From assembly GCA_934446565.1 (NCBI GenBank), contig CAKSEO010000008.1, forward strand, positions 1 through 64,000: a stretch of DNA of 64,000 bases, in the 5' to 3' direction. The translations under genes were made by a program, and so were the position numbers. Below are positions 33,265 to 42,921 of the stretch, piece after piece. The notes under the pieces are model-generated. The model did no database searches, was not told the origin of the DNA, and worked only from the letters and a program-made list of their open reading frames with translations. This stretch comes from an uncultured Oscillospiraceae bacterium (GTDB taxonomy: Bacteria; Bacillota; Clostridia; Oscillospirales; Ruminococcaceae). Positions within the stretch are counted from its first letter, which is position 1, and every line of letters begins with the position of its first letter.

Positions 33265-33576
33265 ATGGCAGCAAATGAGAAGGTAAGGATCAAGATCAAG
33301 GGCTACGAGCACAGCGTAGTTGACGCAGCAGCCAAGAAGATCGTAGAGGCAGCTACCCACAACGGTGCGAGAGTTGCAGGTCCTATCCCGCTTCCTACAA
33401 GCAAGGAAGTAGTTACTATCCTGAGAGCGGTTCACAAGTACAAGGATTCTCGTGAGCAGTTCGAGCTGAGAACTCATAAGCGTCTTATCGACGTTATCCG
33501 TCCCTCAGCAAAGGCGATCGAAGCTCTCCAGACACTGGAGCTTCCCGCAGGCGTAGAGATTTCAATGGATATCTGA
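33265..33576 (+). CDS. rpsJ: 30S ribosomal protein S10
   Basis: A 103-residue protein of the 30S head, also the NusE antitermination factor. It starts [20 protein letters not shown] and has the conserved [18 protein letters not shown] and HKRLIDVI segments. The length is normal. It is the first gene of the S10-spc-alpha supercluster. A 121-nt gap with three hairpins separates it from rplC. Confidence 0.98.
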   Translation: MAANEKVRIKIKGYEHSVVDAAAKKIVEAATHNGARVAGPIPLPTSKEVVTILRAVHKYKDSREQFELRTHKRLIDVIRPSAKAIEALQTLELPAGVEISMDI

Positions 33577-33599
33577 TCATAGAGAGCATTGGAGTTATG

Positions 33600-33671
33600 T
33601 TGGGCGGTGAAACGCTCAACCACTAACCACGCACCATTCCGGTGCATGGTCATGTCGGGAGTCATCCCGAC
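33600..33671 (+). other. Three tandem hairpins between rpsJ and rplC
   Basis: Within the 121-nt gap I find TTGGGCG/CGCTCAA (33600-33606, 33613-33619), GCACC/GGTGC (33631-33635, 33641-33645) and GTCGGGA/TCCCGAC (33654-33660, 33665-33671). None has a U-tract, so they are not terminators. They could be RNA-processing sites or a binding site for a ribosomal protein that tunes rplC-rplD translation. Confidence 0.55.
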
Positions 33672-33697
33672 CAATAACCAAAGGAGGATTAGCCGCA

Positions 33698-34330
33698 ATG
33701 ACAAAGGCAATCATCGGCAAGAAGATCGGCATGACACAGATCTTCGACGAGGCAGGCAAGGTCGTTCCCGTAACAGTTATCGAAGCGGGTCCCTGCGTAG
33801 TAGTTCAGAAGAAGACTACTGAGAACGACGGCTACGAGGCAGTTCAGCTCGGCTTTGGAGATGTAACTCCCAAGCACCTCAACAAGCCTGAACAGGGCCA
33901 CTTCAAGAAGAATGACGTAGCGTTCAAGAAGACACTCAAGGAGTTCCGTCTGGACGACATCAGCGCAGTAAACGTTGGCGATGTTCTGAAGGCTGACGTT
34001 TTCGCCGAGGGCGACGTTATCGACGTTGCAGGCGTAAGCAAGGGCAAGGGCTTCACAGGTGCCATCAAGCGTCACAACCAGCACAGACTCAAGGAGACCC
34101 ACGGTTCTGGTCCTGTTGCTAGACAGGCAGGCTCCATGGGCGCATGCTCCAGCCCGTCCAGAATCTTCAAGGGCAAGGGCATGGCAGGTCACATGGGTGC
34201 TGAGAACGTTACTGTTCAGAACCTGGTAGTTGTAAAGGTTGACGTTGAGAACAACCTCATCGCTGTTAGAGGCGCGGTTCCCGGCCCTAAGGGCGGCGTT
34301 GTTACTATCGTCAACGCAGTTAAAGCATAA
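33698..34330 (+). CDS. rplC: 50S ribosomal protein L3
   Basis: A 210-residue 50S protein near the peptidyl transferase centre. It has the bacterial L3 signature: [52 protein letters not shown] and [11 protein letters not shown]. The AAAGGAGG ribosome binding site precedes the ATG. It is followed 18 bp later by rplD. Confidence 0.98.
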   Translation: MTKAIIGKKIGMTQIFDEAGKVVPVTVIEAGPCVVVQKKTTENDGYEAVQLGFGDVTPKHLNKPEQGHFKKNDVAFKKTLKEFRLDDISAVNVGDVLKADVFAEGDVIDVAGVSKGKGFTGAIKRHNQHRLKETHGSGPVARQAGSMGACSSPSRIFKGKGMAGHMGAENVTVQNLVVVKVDVENNLIAVRGAVPGPKGGVVTIVNAVKA

Positions 34331-34348
34331 GGGAGGAGGACGATAATT

Positions 34349-34972
34349 ATGCCTAAGATCAATGTTGTAGATATGGCGGGTAAGGTCGTTTCCGAGCTTG
34401 AGCTTAACGAAAACGTATTCGGCATCGAGCCGAACAAGACCGCAATGCACTCCGTTGTAGTCAATTACCTCGCAAATCAGCGTCAGGGTACTCAGTCCAC
34501 ACTTACCAGAACAGAGGTAAGCGGCGGCGGCAGAAAGCCCTGGAGACAGAAGGGTACCGGTCACGCAAGACAGGGTTCCACAAGATCTCCTCAGTGGAGA
34601 CACGGTGGTATCGCCCTCGGCCCGAAGCCCCGTTCCTACAGATTCACTCTGAACAAGAAGGTAAGAAAGCTCGCAATGCTCTCCGCTCTTTCCTCTAAGG
34701 TAAGCGCAAACGAGATGGTAGTTGTAGACGCTATCAAGACCGACGAGTTCAAGACCAAGACTATGGTCGCTATGCTCAAGGCTCTCGAGGCTGAGAAGAA
34801 GACTCTCATCGTTCTCGACGCTGTTGACGCTAAGGTCATCAAGTCCGCTGCAAACATCGAGGGTGTTAAGACCACTCAGTACAACACTCTCAACGTATAT
34901 GACATTCTTAACTGCGAGAAGATCGTATTTGCTAAGGGTGCCGTTGAAAAGCTTGAGGAGGTGTACGCATAA
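34349..34972 (+). CDS. rplD: 50S ribosomal protein L4
   Basis: A 207-residue 50S protein whose extended loop lines the exit tunnel. The loop sequence [20 protein letters not shown] and [18 protein letters not shown] are typical. In E. coli L4 represses its own operon; whether that holds here is unknown, but the structured S10 leader makes it worth asking. It shares one base with the rplW start. Confidence 0.98.
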   Translation: MPKINVVDMAGKVVSELELNENVFGIEPNKTAMHSVVVNYLANQRQGTQSTLTRTEVSGGGRKPWRQKGTGHARQGSTRSPQWRHGGIALGPKPRSYRFTLNKKVRKLAMLSALSSKVSANEMVVVDAIKTDEFKTKTMVAMLKALEAEKKTLIVLDAVDAKVIKSAANIEGVKTTQYNTLNVYDILNCEKIVFAKGAVEKLEEVYA

Positions 34973-35268
34973 TGAAGGCTGCTCAGGATATCATCATCAA
35001 GCCCATCATCACAGAACACAGCATGGAGGCTCTCGCTTCCGGCAAGTACACTTTCAAGGTTGCCAAGGACGCTAACAAGATCGAGATCGCTAAGGCTGTT
35101 GAAACACTCTTCAAGGGTGTCAAGGTAGCGAAGGTGAACACCATCTCCGTTCGCGGCAGACTCAAGAGAATGGGTAGAACTGCTGGTTACACTTCCGACT
35201 GGAAGAAGGCAATCGTTACCCTCGCAGAAGGCTCCAAGACCATTGAGTTCTTCGACGGAATGATTTAA
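34972..35268 (+). CDS. rplW: 50S ribosomal protein L23
   Basis: A 98-residue 50S protein at the tunnel exit, docking site for trigger factor and [23 protein letters not shown] and [20 protein letters not shown] are the family features. Its ATG overlaps the rplD stop (TAATG), so the pair is coupled. The ribosome binding site GAGGAGG lies inside rplD. Confidence 0.98.
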   Translation: MKAAQDIIIKPIITEHSMEALASGKYTFKVAKDANKIEIAKAVETLFKGVKVAKVNTISVRGRLKRMGRTAGYTSDWKKAIVTLAEGSKTIEFFDGMI

Positions 35269-35285
35269 GTAAGGAGTGAAACGAA

Positions 35286-36119
35286 ATGGCTATTAAGAAT
35301 TACAAGCCCGTCAATAACAGCCGTCGTGGCATGACTGTTACTGATTACAGCGGCTTATCAAAGGTAGCTCCTGAAAAGTCACTTCTGGAGCCCGTTAAGA
35401 AGACCGCAGGCCGCAACAGCTACGGTAGGATCACCGTTAGACACATCGGCGGCGGCAACAGAAAGAAGTATCGTGTTATCGACTTCAAGAGAGACAAGCA
35501 GGGCATGAACGCTACTGTTACAACTCTTGAGTACGATCCTAACAGATCTGCTTTCATCGCTCTCGTTACCTACGAGGATGGCGAGAAGAGATATATCATC
35601 GCTCCTGACGGCCTGAAGGTCGGCGACACCGTTCGCGCAGGCAGCGACGCTGATATCAAGCCCGGCAACGCTCTTGCACTGGCTGATATCCCTGTTGGTA
35701 CCGTTATCCACAACATCGAGATGCACCCTGGTAAGGGCGCACAGATGGTTCGTTCCGCCGGCAACATGGCTCAGCTCATGGCTAAGGAGAACGGCATGGC
35801 TCTGATCCGCCTCCCCAGCGGCGAGCTCAGAAACGTTGCAGTTAACTGCATGGCTTCTATCGGTACCGTTTCTAACCTCGATCACGAGAACGTTAACCTC
35901 GGTAAGGCTGGTAGAACTCGTCACCTCGGCGTTCGCCCGACCGTTCGTGGTTCTGTAATGAACCCGAATGACCACCCGCACGGTGGTGGTGAGGGTAAGT
36001 CCCCTGTTGGACGTCCCGGCCCTGTAACTCCTTGGGGCAAGCCCGCTCTTGGCTACAAGACCAGAAGCACCAAGAAGTCCTCTAACAAGTTCATCGTTAA
36101 GAGAAGAAACTCCAAGTAA
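35286..36119 (+). CDS. rplB: 50S ribosomal protein L2
   Basis: A 277-residue 50S core protein needed for subunit joining and peptidyl transfer. It contains [35 protein letters not shown] and the C-terminal [18 protein letters not shown] with the conserved His. The length is normal. The gap to rpsS (181 nt) is unusually long and full of hairpins. Confidence 0.98.
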   Translation: MAIKNYKPVNNSRRGMTVTDYSGLSKVAPEKSLLEPVKKTAGRNSYGRITVRHIGGGNRKKYRVIDFKRDKQGMNATVTTLEYDPNRSAFIALVTYEDGEKRYIIAPDGLKVGDTVRAGSDADIKPGNALALADIPVGTVIHNIEMHPGKGAQMVRSAGNMAQLMAKENGMALIRLPSGELRNVAVNCMASIGTVSNLDHENVNLGKAGRTRHLGVRPTVRGSVMNPNDHPHGGGEGKSPVGRPGPVTPWGKPALGYKTRSTKKSSNKFIVKRRNSK

Positions 36120-36129
36120 TCCCGGTTCG

Positions 36130-36232
36130 CTTTCCTCCCCTGCCCCGCGCAGGGTGAGAAAGCACCATGATACCATAACCCAAAAGTTGCTGTTAATAAG
36201 AACAGCGTTGCACATCATTAATAAGGTTGTGC
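36130..36232 (+). other. Hairpin-rich gap between rplB and rpsS
   Basis: Three inverted repeats lie in this gap: GCTTTC/GAAAGC enclosing CCCTG/CAGGG (36130-36164), GCTGTT/AACAGC (36189-36206) and GCACA/TGTGC (36210-36232). No U-tract follows. There is no gene. It may be a processing or regulatory structure inside the long ribosomal mRNA. Confidence 0.5.
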
Positions 36233-36300
36233 GTAAAACGTCATCGGCGAGTGCCGCTGCTCATTAACTTGCAGCTAAACTTGAAAGGAATTATTTAGAC

Positions 36301-36579
36301 ATGGGAAGAAGTATTAAAAAGGGACCTTACGTCCAGGAAGCTCTCTACAAGAGAGTTCTGGCAATGAACGAAGCAGGCGAGAAGAAGGTTCTCAAGACAT
36401 GGAGCCGTTCCTCTACAATATTCCCTGACTTCGTAGGTCACACATTCGCAGTTCACGACGGCAGAAAGCATGTTCCGGTATACGTTACCGAGGATATGGT
36501 CGGCCACAAGCTCGGTGAGTTCGCTCCCACAAGAACCTTTAAGGGTCACATTGGAAGCAAGACCACAGGCAAGAAGTAA
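36301..36579 (+). CDS. rpsS: 30S ribosomal protein S19
   Basis: A 92-residue 30S head protein. [39 protein letters not shown] and [13 protein letters not shown] are family signatures. The ribosome binding site AAAGGAATT is weaker than for most neighbours. It is 12 bp from rplV. Confidence 0.98.
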   Translation: MGRSIKKGPYVQEALYKRVLAMNEAGEKKVLKTWSRSSTIFPDFVGHTFAVHDGRKHVPVYVTEDMVGHKLGEFAPTRTFKGHIGSKTTGKK

Positions 36580-36591
36580 GGAGGAGAAATA

Positions 36592-36927
36592 ATGGAAGCT
36601 AGAGCTGAACTCAGACAGGTCCGCATTTCTCCGAGAAAGGTCGGCATCGTTCTCGACCTCATCAGAAACAAGCCTGTTGAAATCGCATTCGCAACTCTCA
36701 AGAACACCCCTAAGTCCGCTTGTGAGCCTCTCGAGAAGCTCCTCAAGTCCGCTGTTGCTAACGCAGAGAACAATCACAACATGGACACCAGCCGCCTTTA
36801 CGTTTCCGAAGCATTCGTAGGCGCAGGCGTAACACTCAAGCGTATCAGACCGAAGGATCACGGACGCGCTCACAGAATTCTCAAGAGAACGTCCAACATC
36901 GTGCTGGTTGTTAAAGAAGCGGAATAA
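36592..36927 (+). CDS. rplV: 50S ribosomal protein L22
   Basis: A 111-residue 50S tunnel protein. It has [18 protein letters not shown], the central [20 protein letters not shown] and a beta-hairpin with [17 protein letters not shown], the loop where macrolide-resistance changes occur in other species. The start has a strong GGAGGAG site. Confidence 0.98.
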   Translation: MEARAELRQVRISPRKVGIVLDLIRNKPVEIAFATLKNTPKSACEPLEKLLKSAVANAENNHNMDTSRLYVSEAFVGAGVTLKRIRPKDHGRAHRILKRTSNIVLVVKEAE

Positions 36928-36941
36928 GGAGGAGAATAACA

Positions 36942-37700
36942 ATGGGACAGAAGGTTAATCCACATGGTCTCAGAGTGGGTGTAATCAAGGATTGGGATTC
37001 TCGCTGGTTCGCGAGCAAGGCAACCTTCGGTGACACACTCGTTGAAGACTATAAGATCCGTGAGCTTCTGAAGAAGAAGCTTTACAAGGCTGGCGTTCCC
37101 TCGATCGAGATCGAGAGATCCGGCGATAAGGTAACTATCTGCATCTCCTGCGCAAAGCCCGGTATGGTTATCGGCGCTAAGGGCGCAGAGGTCGACAAGC
37201 TCAAGGCAGAGATGGAGAAGTTCACCGGCAAGAAGGTAGACATCAAGATCATCGAGGTAAAGAACCCCGATATGAACGCTCAGCTCGTTGCAGAGAACAT
37301 CGCGCAGCAGCTCGAGGGTCGTGTTTCCTTCAGACGTGCTATGAAGTCCGTTATCGGCAGAACCATGAAGTCCGGCGCTAAGGGTATCAAGACCATGGTA
37401 GCTGGCCGTCTGGGCGGTGCCGAGATCGCTCGTACAGAGAGCTATCATGAGGGTACTATCCCGCTTCAGACTCTCCGTGCTGACATCGACTACGGCGTAG
37501 CAAGAGCAAACACAACTTACGGCGTTATCGGCGTTAAGGTTTGGATCTACAAGGGCGAAGTCCTCAAGGGCGAGCTCCCTGTTCAGAGAGCAGAAAGACC
37601 CGACAGACGCAGACGCGATGACAGAAACAATGGCAGAGGTCGCGACGACAGACGTCCTCGCAGAGAAAGAGCACCTAGAAGAGAAGGGGGTAACGACTAA
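36942..37700 (+). CDS. rpsC: 30S ribosomal protein S3
   Basis: A 252-residue 30S protein at the mRNA entry. It starts [20 protein letters not shown] and has a KH domain with [14 protein letters not shown], then the conserved [19 protein letters not shown]. The C-terminal 35 residues are an Arg/Asp-rich tail ([10 protein letters not shown], then [10 protein letters not shown]), longer than in B. subtilis. It overlaps rplP by one base. Confidence 0.98.
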   Translation: MGQKVNPHGLRVGVIKDWDSRWFASKATFGDTLVEDYKIRELLKKKLYKAGVPSIEIERSGDKVTICISCAKPGMVIGAKGAEVDKLKAEMEKFTGKKVDIKIIEVKNPDMNAQLVAENIAQQLEGRVSFRRAMKSVIGRTMKSGAKGIKTMVAGRLGGAEIARTESYHEGTIPLQTLRADIDYGVARANTTYGVIGVKVWIYKGEVLKGELPVQRAERPDRRRRDDRNNGRGRDDRRPRRERAPRREGGND

Positions 37701-38122
37701 TGCTGCTTCCTAAGAGAGTAAAGTACAGAAGAGTACAGAGAGGCCGCCGTACCGGTATCGCCACAAGAGGCAACAAGGTATCTAACGGTGAGTATGGCCT
37801 GCAGGCACTTGAGGCCGCATGGATCAAGTCCAATCAGATCGAGGCTGCCCGTATCGCTATGACTCGTTACATCAAGCGTGGCGGTCAGGTATGGATCAAG
37901 ATATTCCCCGACAAGCCCGTAACTGATAAGCCCCTGGGAGTTCGAATGGGTTCCGGTAAGGGCGCTCCTGAGTACTGGGTAGCTGTTGTAAAGCCCGGCA
38001 GAGTTATGTTTGAGATCGCCGGCGTTCCCGAGGAGACTGCACGCGAGGCTATGCGTCTTGCAATGCACAAGCTCCCGATCAAGTGCAAGTTTGTTAAGAA
38101 GGAAGACGGAGGTGAGCTTTAA
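37700..38122 (+). CDS. rplP: 50S ribosomal protein L16
   Basis: A 140-residue 50S protein at the tRNA elbow contact. [38 protein letters not shown] and [19 protein letters not shown] are typical. It overlaps rpsC and rpmC by one base each (TAATG), so all three are translationally coupled. Confidence 0.98.
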   Translation: MLLPKRVKYRRVQRGRRTGIATRGNKVSNGEYGLQALEAAWIKSNQIEAARIAMTRYIKRGGQVWIKIFPDKPVTDKPLGVRMGSGKGAPEYWVAVVKPGRVMFEIAGVPEETAREAMRLAMHKLPIKCKFVKKEDGGEL

Positions 38123-38322
38123 TGAAGGCTTCAGAACTGGTATATCTCTCGGAGACAGAGCTCGACACTAAGCTCGCTGAACTCAAGCAGGAGCTTTTCA
38201 ACCTGCGCTTCCAGCTTGCCGTTAACCAGCTCGACAACCCCACAAGAATCAAGGCTGTCAAGAAGGACATCGCGCGCATCAAGACCATTCAGCGTCAGCG
38301 CCAGATCGCGGCAAACAATTGA
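38122..38322 (+). CDS. rpmC: 50S ribosomal protein L29
   Basis: A 66-residue helical hairpin protein at the tunnel exit. It has the family pattern [20 protein letters not shown] followed by [20 protein letters not shown]. The start overlaps the rplP stop, with GGAGGTGAG just upstream. Confidence 0.97.
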   Translation: MKASELVYLSETELDTKLAELKQELFNLRFQLAVNQLDNPTRIKAVKKDIARIKTIQRQRQIAANN

Positions 38323-38344
38323 GGAAGGAGGATAAGAACTAAAC

Positions 38345-38599
38345 ATGGAAAGAGCTTTAAGAAAGACCAGAGTTGGTAGAGTAGTAAGCAACAAGATGGA
38401 CAAGACTATCGTCGTAGCCATCGAGGACAACGTTCGTCATCCTCTTTACAAGAAGATCGTGAAGCGTACAATCAAGCTGAAGGCTCATGATGAACAGAAC
38501 ACATGCGGAATAGGCGACAGAGTTGAGATCATGGAGACTCGCCCCCTTTCCAAGGATAAGAGATGGCGCCTTGTTAACGTCATCGAGCGCGCTAAGTAA
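38345..38599 (+). CDS. rpsQ: 30S ribosomal protein S17
   Basis: An 84-residue OB-fold protein of the 30S body. [33 protein letters not shown] and [20 protein letters not shown] are the family features. The ribosome binding site AAGGAGG is 11-12 nt upstream. Confidence 0.98.
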   Translation: MERALRKTRVGRVVSNKMDKTIVVAIEDNVRHPLYKKIVKRTIKLKAHDEQNTCGIGDRVEIMETRPLSKDKRWRLVNVIERAK

Positions 38600-38622
38600 T
38601 TCTACGAAAGGAGTAGCATAAC

Positions 38623-38991
38623 ATGATCCAGATGCAGACACTGCTCAAGGTCGCTGACAACACCGGCGCCAAGGAGCTCATGTGTATCAGAGTGCTCGGC
38701 GGTACTCGCAGAAAGTATGCGAATATCGGCGACGTTATCATTGCTTCCGTCAGAAAAGCTACACCCGGCGGCGTTGTAAAGAAGGGCGACGTAGTTAAGT
38801 GCGTTGTCGTTCGTTCCGCAAAGGGTCTCAGACGTGACGACGGAACATATATCCGCTTCGATGAAAACGCAGCGGTTATCATCAAGGAGGACAAAAATCC
38901 GAAGGGAACTCGTATTTTTGGGCCGGTAGCAAGAGAGCTGCGTGACAAGGACTTCACAAAGATCCTGTCCCTCGCTCCCGAAGTACTTTAA
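38623..38991 (+). CDS. rplN: 50S ribosomal protein L14
   Basis: A 122-residue 50S protein at the subunit interface. It has [39 protein letters not shown] and the C-terminal [20 protein letters not shown]. The length is the family standard. It is 16 bp before rplX. Confidence 0.98.
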   Translation: MIQMQTLLKVADNTGAKELMCIRVLGGTRRKYANIGDVIIASVRKATPGGVVKKGDVVKCVVVRSAKGLRRDDGTYIRFDENAAVIIKEDKNPKGTRIFGPVARELRDKDFTKILSLAPEVL

Positions 38992-39007
38992 GGAGGACCT
39001 GCCGATT

Positions 39008-39328
39008 ATGAATAGCTTAAATATTAAAACCGGTGATAAGGTTCAGGTTATCAGCGGCGCTGATAAGGGCAAGCAGGGTAAGATCGTTACCGTTTCCGCT
39101 AAGGAGAACAAGGTTATCGTCGAAGGCGTTAACATGGTAACAAAGCACGTTAAGCCCAAGCAGGCTGGTCAGCTCGGCGGCAGAGTTCAGGCTGAGGGTG
39201 CGCTTTACGCTTCCAAGGTTCAGCTCGTTTGCCCCAAGTGCGACAAGCTTACAAGAGTCGCTCACAAGATTGAGGATGGCAAGAAGATCAGAGTTTGCAA
39301 GCACTGCGGCGCAGAGCTCAAGTACTGA
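39008..39328 (+). CDS. rplX: 50S ribosomal protein L24 with a C-terminal zinc ribbon
   Basis: A protein of 106 residues that starts 50S assembly. The KOW motif is KTGDKVQVISGADKGKQGKI. The C-terminal half has two CxxC pairs (VCPKCDKLTR and VCKHCGAELK), a zinc-ribbon form seen in many Clostridia but absent from E. coli L24. The frame is open 66 bp further upstream, overlapping rplN. The ATG at 39008, after AAGGAGG, is the right start. Confidence 0.97.
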   Translation: MNSLNIKTGDKVQVISGADKGKQGKIVTVSAKENKVIVEGVNMVTKHVKPKQAGQLGGRVQAEGALYASKVQLVCPKCDKLTRVAHKIEDGKKIRVCKHCGAELKY

Positions 39329-39356
39329 TATTGCCTGAGATCGGTCGGATACAAGG

Positions 39357-39383
39357 AATGCTCCCTCCGCGGAGCGGAGCATT
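39357..39383 (+). other. Hairpin between rplX and rplE
   Basis: AATGCTCC (39357-39364) pairs with GGAGCATT (39376-39383) around an 11-nt loop that itself holds CCGCGG. In E. coli the L24-L5 gap carries the S8 target that represses the spc operon. The position matches, but I cannot see the S8 core motif clearly, so this is only a candidate. Confidence 0.45.
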
Positions 39384-39413
39384 AAAATCCGGCTGTCAGA
39401 TAGGAGTATTGAT

Positions 39414-39953
39414 ATGGCAAGAATGAAGGATTTCTACAAGGAAACCGTTGCCCCCGCGCTCTTCAAGAAGTTCGGCTACAAGTCTGTTATGCAGATCCCG
39501 AAGCTTGACAAGATCGTTGTAAACGTTGCTTGCGGCGAGGCAAAGGAAAATCACAAGATCATCGAGAACGTTATGTCTGAGCTCGCTCAGATCACTGGTC
39601 AGAAGCCGGTTGAGTGCCGTTCCAAGAAGGCAGTCGCTAACTTCAAGCTCAGAGAGGGTCAGGTCATCGGTGTTAAGGTAACACTGAGAGGCGAGATCAT
39701 GTACGAGTTCCTCGACAGACTGTTTAACGTTGCTCTCCCCCGTGTACGCGACTTCAGAGGTATCAACGCTAATTCCTTCGACGGCAGAGGTAACTACTCT
39801 TTCGGTCTGAAGGAGCAGATCATCTTCCCGGAGATCGACTTCGACAAGATCGAGGCTACACGCGGCATGGACATCAACTTTGTAACCACTGCAAAGACTG
39901 ATGAGGAAGCAAGAGAGCTGCTCACCCTGATGGGCGCTCCTTTTGAGAAGTAA
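39414..39953 (+). CDS. rplE: 50S ribosomal protein L5
   Basis: A 179-residue protein of the 5S rRNA particle. It contains [40 protein letters not shown], the P-site loop [20 protein letters not shown] and the C-terminal [19 protein letters not shown]. The length is normal. Confidence 0.98.
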   Translation: MARMKDFYKETVAPALFKKFGYKSVMQIPKLDKIVVNVACGEAKENHKIIENVMSELAQITGQKPVECRSKKAVANFKLREGQVIGVKVTLRGEIMYEFLDRLFNVALPRVRDFRGINANSFDGRGNYSFGLKEQIIFPEIDFDKIEATRGMDINFVTTAKTDEEARELLTLMGAPFEK

Positions 39954-39973
39954 GAAAGGACGAAGGAAAACTT

Positions 39974-40159
39974 ATGGCTAAGAAGTCAATGATAGCTAAG
40001 CAGCAGAGAGCGCCGAAATTTTCCACTCGCGCCTACAACAGATGCAAGATCTGCGGCAGACCCCATTCTTATATGCGCAAGTTCGGCATCTGCAGAATCT
40101 GCTTCAGAGAGCTTGCTTACAAGGGTCAGATCCCTGGCGTGAAGAAGGCAAGCTGGTAA
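39974..40159 (+). CDS. rpsN: 30S ribosomal protein S14, zinc type
   Basis: A 61-residue S14 of the type Z (zinc-binding) form. The four ligands are in [20 protein letters not shown] (CxxC then CxxC). It makes a 168-nt hairpin-rich gap to rpsH. The zinc-free paralogue is not in the window. Confidence 0.98.
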   Translation: MAKKSMIAKQQRAPKFSTRAYNRCKICGRPHSYMRKFGICRICFRELAYKGQIPGVKKASW

Positions 40160-40208
40160 TAACCACAGGAACGTCGATCAAATCAGTTCCATCACAATTT
40201 GTTCCCTC

Positions 40209-40266
40209 GCCGGACGGGTTTTGTTTCAATAAAAGTCCGGCTTAAATATCAGCTCCGATAAGGAGC
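40209..40266 (+). other. Hairpins between rpsN and rpsH
   Basis: A stem GCCGGAC/GTCCGGC (40209-40215, 40235-40241) extended by TTTT/AAAA pairing, and a second stem GCTCC/GGAGC (40252-40256, 40262-40266). There is no U-tract. The 168-nt gap contains no gene. It lies directly before rpsH, so autoregulation by S8 is possible but unsupported. Confidence 0.45.
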
Positions 40267-40327
40267 AATCATGTAAGTACGACGGACAATTCGGTTCCGT
40301 AACGGCTTTCGTATAGGAGGTAAACGA

Positions 40328-40726
40328 ATGCAGATCACTGATACCATCGCAGATATGCTTACGAGAATCCGTAACGCAAACTCCGCGAAGCACGCCTCTG
40401 TTGATATCCCCGCGTCTAACCTCAAGAAGCAGATAGCTCAGATCCTTCTGGATGAGGGCTACATCAAGAGCTTCAAGGTTATCGACGATAACAAGCAGGG
40501 CATCATCAGAGTCAATCTCAAGTACACAGACACAAGAGCTCAGGTTATCACCGGCCTCCGCCGTGTTTCCAAGCCTGGTCTGAGAATCTACTCTAACTGC
40601 AAGGATATGCCTAAGGTAATGAAGGGCCTCGGTATCGCTATCGTGTCCACTTCCAAGGGCATCATGACTGACAAGAAGGCTCGCGAGCTCAATGTCGGCG
40701 GCGAAGTCCTTGCATTCATCTGGTAA
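40328..40726 (+). CDS. rpsH: 30S ribosomal protein S8
   Basis: A 132-residue 30S assembly protein. [38 protein letters not shown], and the C-terminal [20 protein letters not shown] are typical. S8 is the repressor of the spc operon in E. coli. The ribosome binding site is AGGAGG. Confidence 0.98.
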   Translation: MQITDTIADMLTRIRNANSAKHASVDIPASNLKKQIAQILLDEGYIKSFKVIDDNKQGIIRVNLKYTDTRAQVITGLRRVSKPGLRIYSNCKDMPKVMKGLGIAIVSTSKGIMTDKKARELNVGGEVLAFIW

Positions 40727-40740
40727 GGAGGAATAGTAAT

Positions 40741-41286
40741 ATGTCAAGAATTGGTAAGAAGCCCGTTGCTATTCCCGCAGGTGTGGAAGTAAATATCGAC
40801 GGCTCCGTAGTTACAGTAAAGGGTCCCAAGGGCACCCTCACCAAGGAATTCAATCACCTTATGAAGATCTCCAAGCAGGGCGACGAAGTTATCGTAGAGC
40901 GTCCTGATGACGAGAACCTCAGCAAGTCCCTCCACGGTCTGACAAGAACACTCATCCACAACATGGTTGAAGGTGTTACAAACGGTTTCTCCAAGGAACT
41001 GAAGATCAACGGTGTAGGTTACAGATGCCAGAAGAGCGGCAAGACCGTTAATCTGACCCTCGGTTTCTCTCACCCCGTTACAGTTTCTGACTCCGAAGAT
41101 ATCACTCTCGATGTTCCGGATCCCAACACCATCATCGTAAAGGGTATCGACAAGCAGAAGGTTGGTCAGATCGCTTCTGAGATCAGAGGCAAGCGTCCTC
41201 CTGAGCCTTACAAGGGCAAGGGCATCAAGTATGCAAACGAAGTTATCCGCCGCAAGGAAGGTAAAGCAGGTAAGGGTAAGAAGTAA
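40741..41286 (+). CDS. rplF: 50S ribosomal protein L6
   Basis: A 181-residue 50S protein near the GTPase centre. [39 protein letters not shown] and the C-terminal [20 protein letters not shown] are the family marks. It is 14 bp after rpsH with a GGAGG site. Confidence 0.98.
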   Translation: MSRIGKKPVAIPAGVEVNIDGSVVTVKGPKGTLTKEFNHLMKISKQGDEVIVERPDDENLSKSLHGLTRTLIHNMVEGVTNGFSKELKINGVGYRCQKSGKTVNLTLGFSHPVTVSDSEDITLDVPDPNTIIVKGIDKQKVGQIASEIRGKRPPEPYKGKGIKYANEVIRRKEGKAGKGKK

Positions 41287-41313
41287 TTCCCACAACGAAA
41301 GGACTGAAAATAA

Positions 41314-41673
41314 ATGGTTAAAATTATCGACAAGAACAAGAGCAGAATCCGCCGTCACAAGCGTGTTCGTTCTAAGATCACCGGTACCGCAGAGTGCCCG
41401 CGTCTTAACGTTTTCCGTTCTTCTCAGCACATTTACGCTCAGGTCATTGACGACGTAAAGGGCGTTACACTTGCAGCTGCTTCTTCCACCGAGAAGGGCT
41501 TCGAGGGCTTCGGCGGCAATGTTGAGGCTGCTAAGAAGGTTGGCCAGATGATCGCCGAGAAGGCTAAGGCTGCTGGTATCACCGATGTCGTTTTCGACAG
41601 AGGCGGTTATGTATACCACGGCAGAGTTGCCGCTCTCGCTGAAGGCGCAAGAGAAGGCGGACTTAATTTCTAA
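41314..41673 (+). CDS. rplR: 50S ribosomal protein L18
   Basis: A 119-residue 5S rRNA-binding protein. It has [34 protein letters not shown] and the C-terminal [20 protein letters not shown]. The length is normal. rpsE follows 17 bp later. Confidence 0.98.
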   Translation: MVKIIDKNKSRIRRHKRVRSKITGTAECPRLNVFRSSQHIYAQVIDDVKGVTLAAASSTEKGFEGFGGNVEAAKKVGQMIAEKAKAAGITDVVFDRGGYVYHGRVAALAEGAREGGLNF

Positions 41674-41690
41674 TAAGGAGGGACACAGAC

Positions 41691-42191
41691 TTGGCACTTT
41701 TAGACGCAAACAATTACGAGCTCAACGAGAAAGTTGTTGCTATAAACCGCGTTTCCAAGACCGTTAAGGGCGGACGTATCATGAAGTTCTCCGCTCTGGT
41801 AGTTGTCGGCGACGGCAACGGCGTTGTAGGCTTCGGCATGGGCAAATCCAACGAAGTTCCGGACGCTATCCGCAAGGGTCTTGAGGACGCTAAGAAGAAT
41901 CTTCACAAGATCGCCCTCAAGGGAACAACGATTCCCCACGAGGTTACTGGTAAGTTCGGTGCAGGCGCAGTTCTGATGCGTCCGGCTCCCGAGGGTACCG
42001 GCGTTATCGCAGGCGGTCCTGTTCGTGCAGTCATCGAGATGGCTGGCATCAAGAACATCCGTACAAAGTCCCTGCGTTCCAACAACCCCTGCAACGTTGT
42101 TCGCGCAACAATGGAGGGTCTGACTTCGCTCAGAACCGCAGAGGAAGTTGCTGCTCTCAGAGGCAAGACCGTTAAGGAAATTGTAGGCTAA
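41691..42191 (+). CDS. rpsE: 30S ribosomal protein S5 (TTG start)
   Basis: A 166-residue 30S accuracy protein. [37 protein letters not shown] and [19 protein letters not shown] are family features. The only start that fits the TAAGGAGGG ribosome binding site is TTG at 41691. An ATG start lies too far inside, within the conserved domain. Confidence 0.97.
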   Translation: MALLDANNYELNEKVVAINRVSKTVKGGRIMKFSALVVVGDGNGVVGFGMGKSNEVPDAIRKGLEDAKKNLHKIALKGTTIPHEVTGKFGAGAVLMRPAPEGTGVIAGGPVRAVIEMAGIKNIRTKSLRSNNPCNVVRATMEGLTSLRTAEEVAALRGKTVKEIVG

Positions 42192-42213
42192 GCAGTACGA
42201 AAGGAAGAATAAC

Positions 42214-42390
42214 ATGGCTCTTAAAATCACACTTGTACGCTCTTTAAACAGCTGCAAGAAGAATCAGATCGCCACTGCGTATTCCCTTGGACTGCGCAAG
42301 ATGAATTCTGAGACTACCCAGCCCGACAACGCGGCTACAAAGGGTAAAATCAAGACTATCGCTCACCTTGTAAAGGTTGAAGAGGTTTGA
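42214..42390 (+). CDS. rpmD: 50S ribosomal protein L30
   Basis: A 58-residue protein, MALKITLVRSLNSCKKNQIA at the start, with the L30 pattern of TAYSLGLRKMNSE and IAHLVKVEEV at the end. It lies between rpsE and rplO, its standard place, with an AAAGGAAG ribosome binding site. Confidence 0.95.
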   Translation: MALKITLVRSLNSCKKNQIATAYSLGLRKMNSETTQPDNAATKGKIKTIAHLVKVEEV

Positions 42391-42405
42391 TTTCAACGGG
42401 ATGCG

Positions 42406-42421
42406 CCCGGCTCGCGCCGGG
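42406..42421 (+). other. Hairpin between rpmD and rplO
   Basis: CCCGGC (42406-42411) pairs with GCCGGG (42416-42421) over a TCGC loop. No U-tract follows. It is one of several short GC hairpins in the gaps of this ribosomal cluster. Confidence 0.5.
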
Positions 42422-42477
42422 AGGTTCCCACAAATTCTAATTACACTTAATCCACATTTACTAGGGGGTGCAAAGTT

Positions 42478-42921
42478 ATGAAGCTTTACGAATTACAGCC
42501 CGCTGAAGGCTCTGTAAAGGACGTTAAGCGTATCGGCCGTGGTCATGGTTCCGGCAACGGCAAGACAGCCGGCAAGGGACACAAGGGTCAGAAGGCTCGT
42601 TCCGGCGGTTCTATCAGACCTGGCTTTGAAGGCGGTCAGATGCCTCTCCAGAGAAGAATCCCTAAGAGAGGTTTCCACAACATCTTTGCGGTTGAATATG
42701 CAACTGTAAACGTATCCGACCTGGAGGCACGTTTTGAAAACGGTGCTGTTGTTGACGCTGCTGCTCTTGTTGAGAGCGGTGCAATCAAGAACGCCAAGGA
42801 CGGTATCAAGATCCTCGGCAACGGCGAACTCACCAAGAGCCTTACTGTAAAGGCTGCTAAGTTCACCGCTGGTGCTCAGGAAAAAATTGAAAAGGCAGGC
42901 GGAAAGGCTGAGGTGATCTAA
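42478..42921 (+). CDS. rplO: 50S ribosomal protein L15
   Basis: A 147-residue 50S protein. [40 protein letters not shown] and [19 protein letters not shown] are the conserved glycine-rich N-terminal part. It overlaps the secY ATG by one base. The ribosome binding site is AGGGGG. Confidence 0.98.
   Translation: MKLYELQPAEGSVKDVKRIGRGHGSGNGKTAGKGHKGQKARSGGSIRPGFEGGQMPLQRRIPKRGFHNIFAVEYATVNVSDLEARFENGAVVDAAALVESGAIKNAKDGIKILGNGELTKSLTVKAAKFTAGAQEKIEKAGGKAEVI

Noticed and set aside
33074..33286. Short ORF in the S10 leader.
   Set aside because: It overlaps rpsJ in another frame, has a weak start and shows no domain. The structured RNA reading is better.
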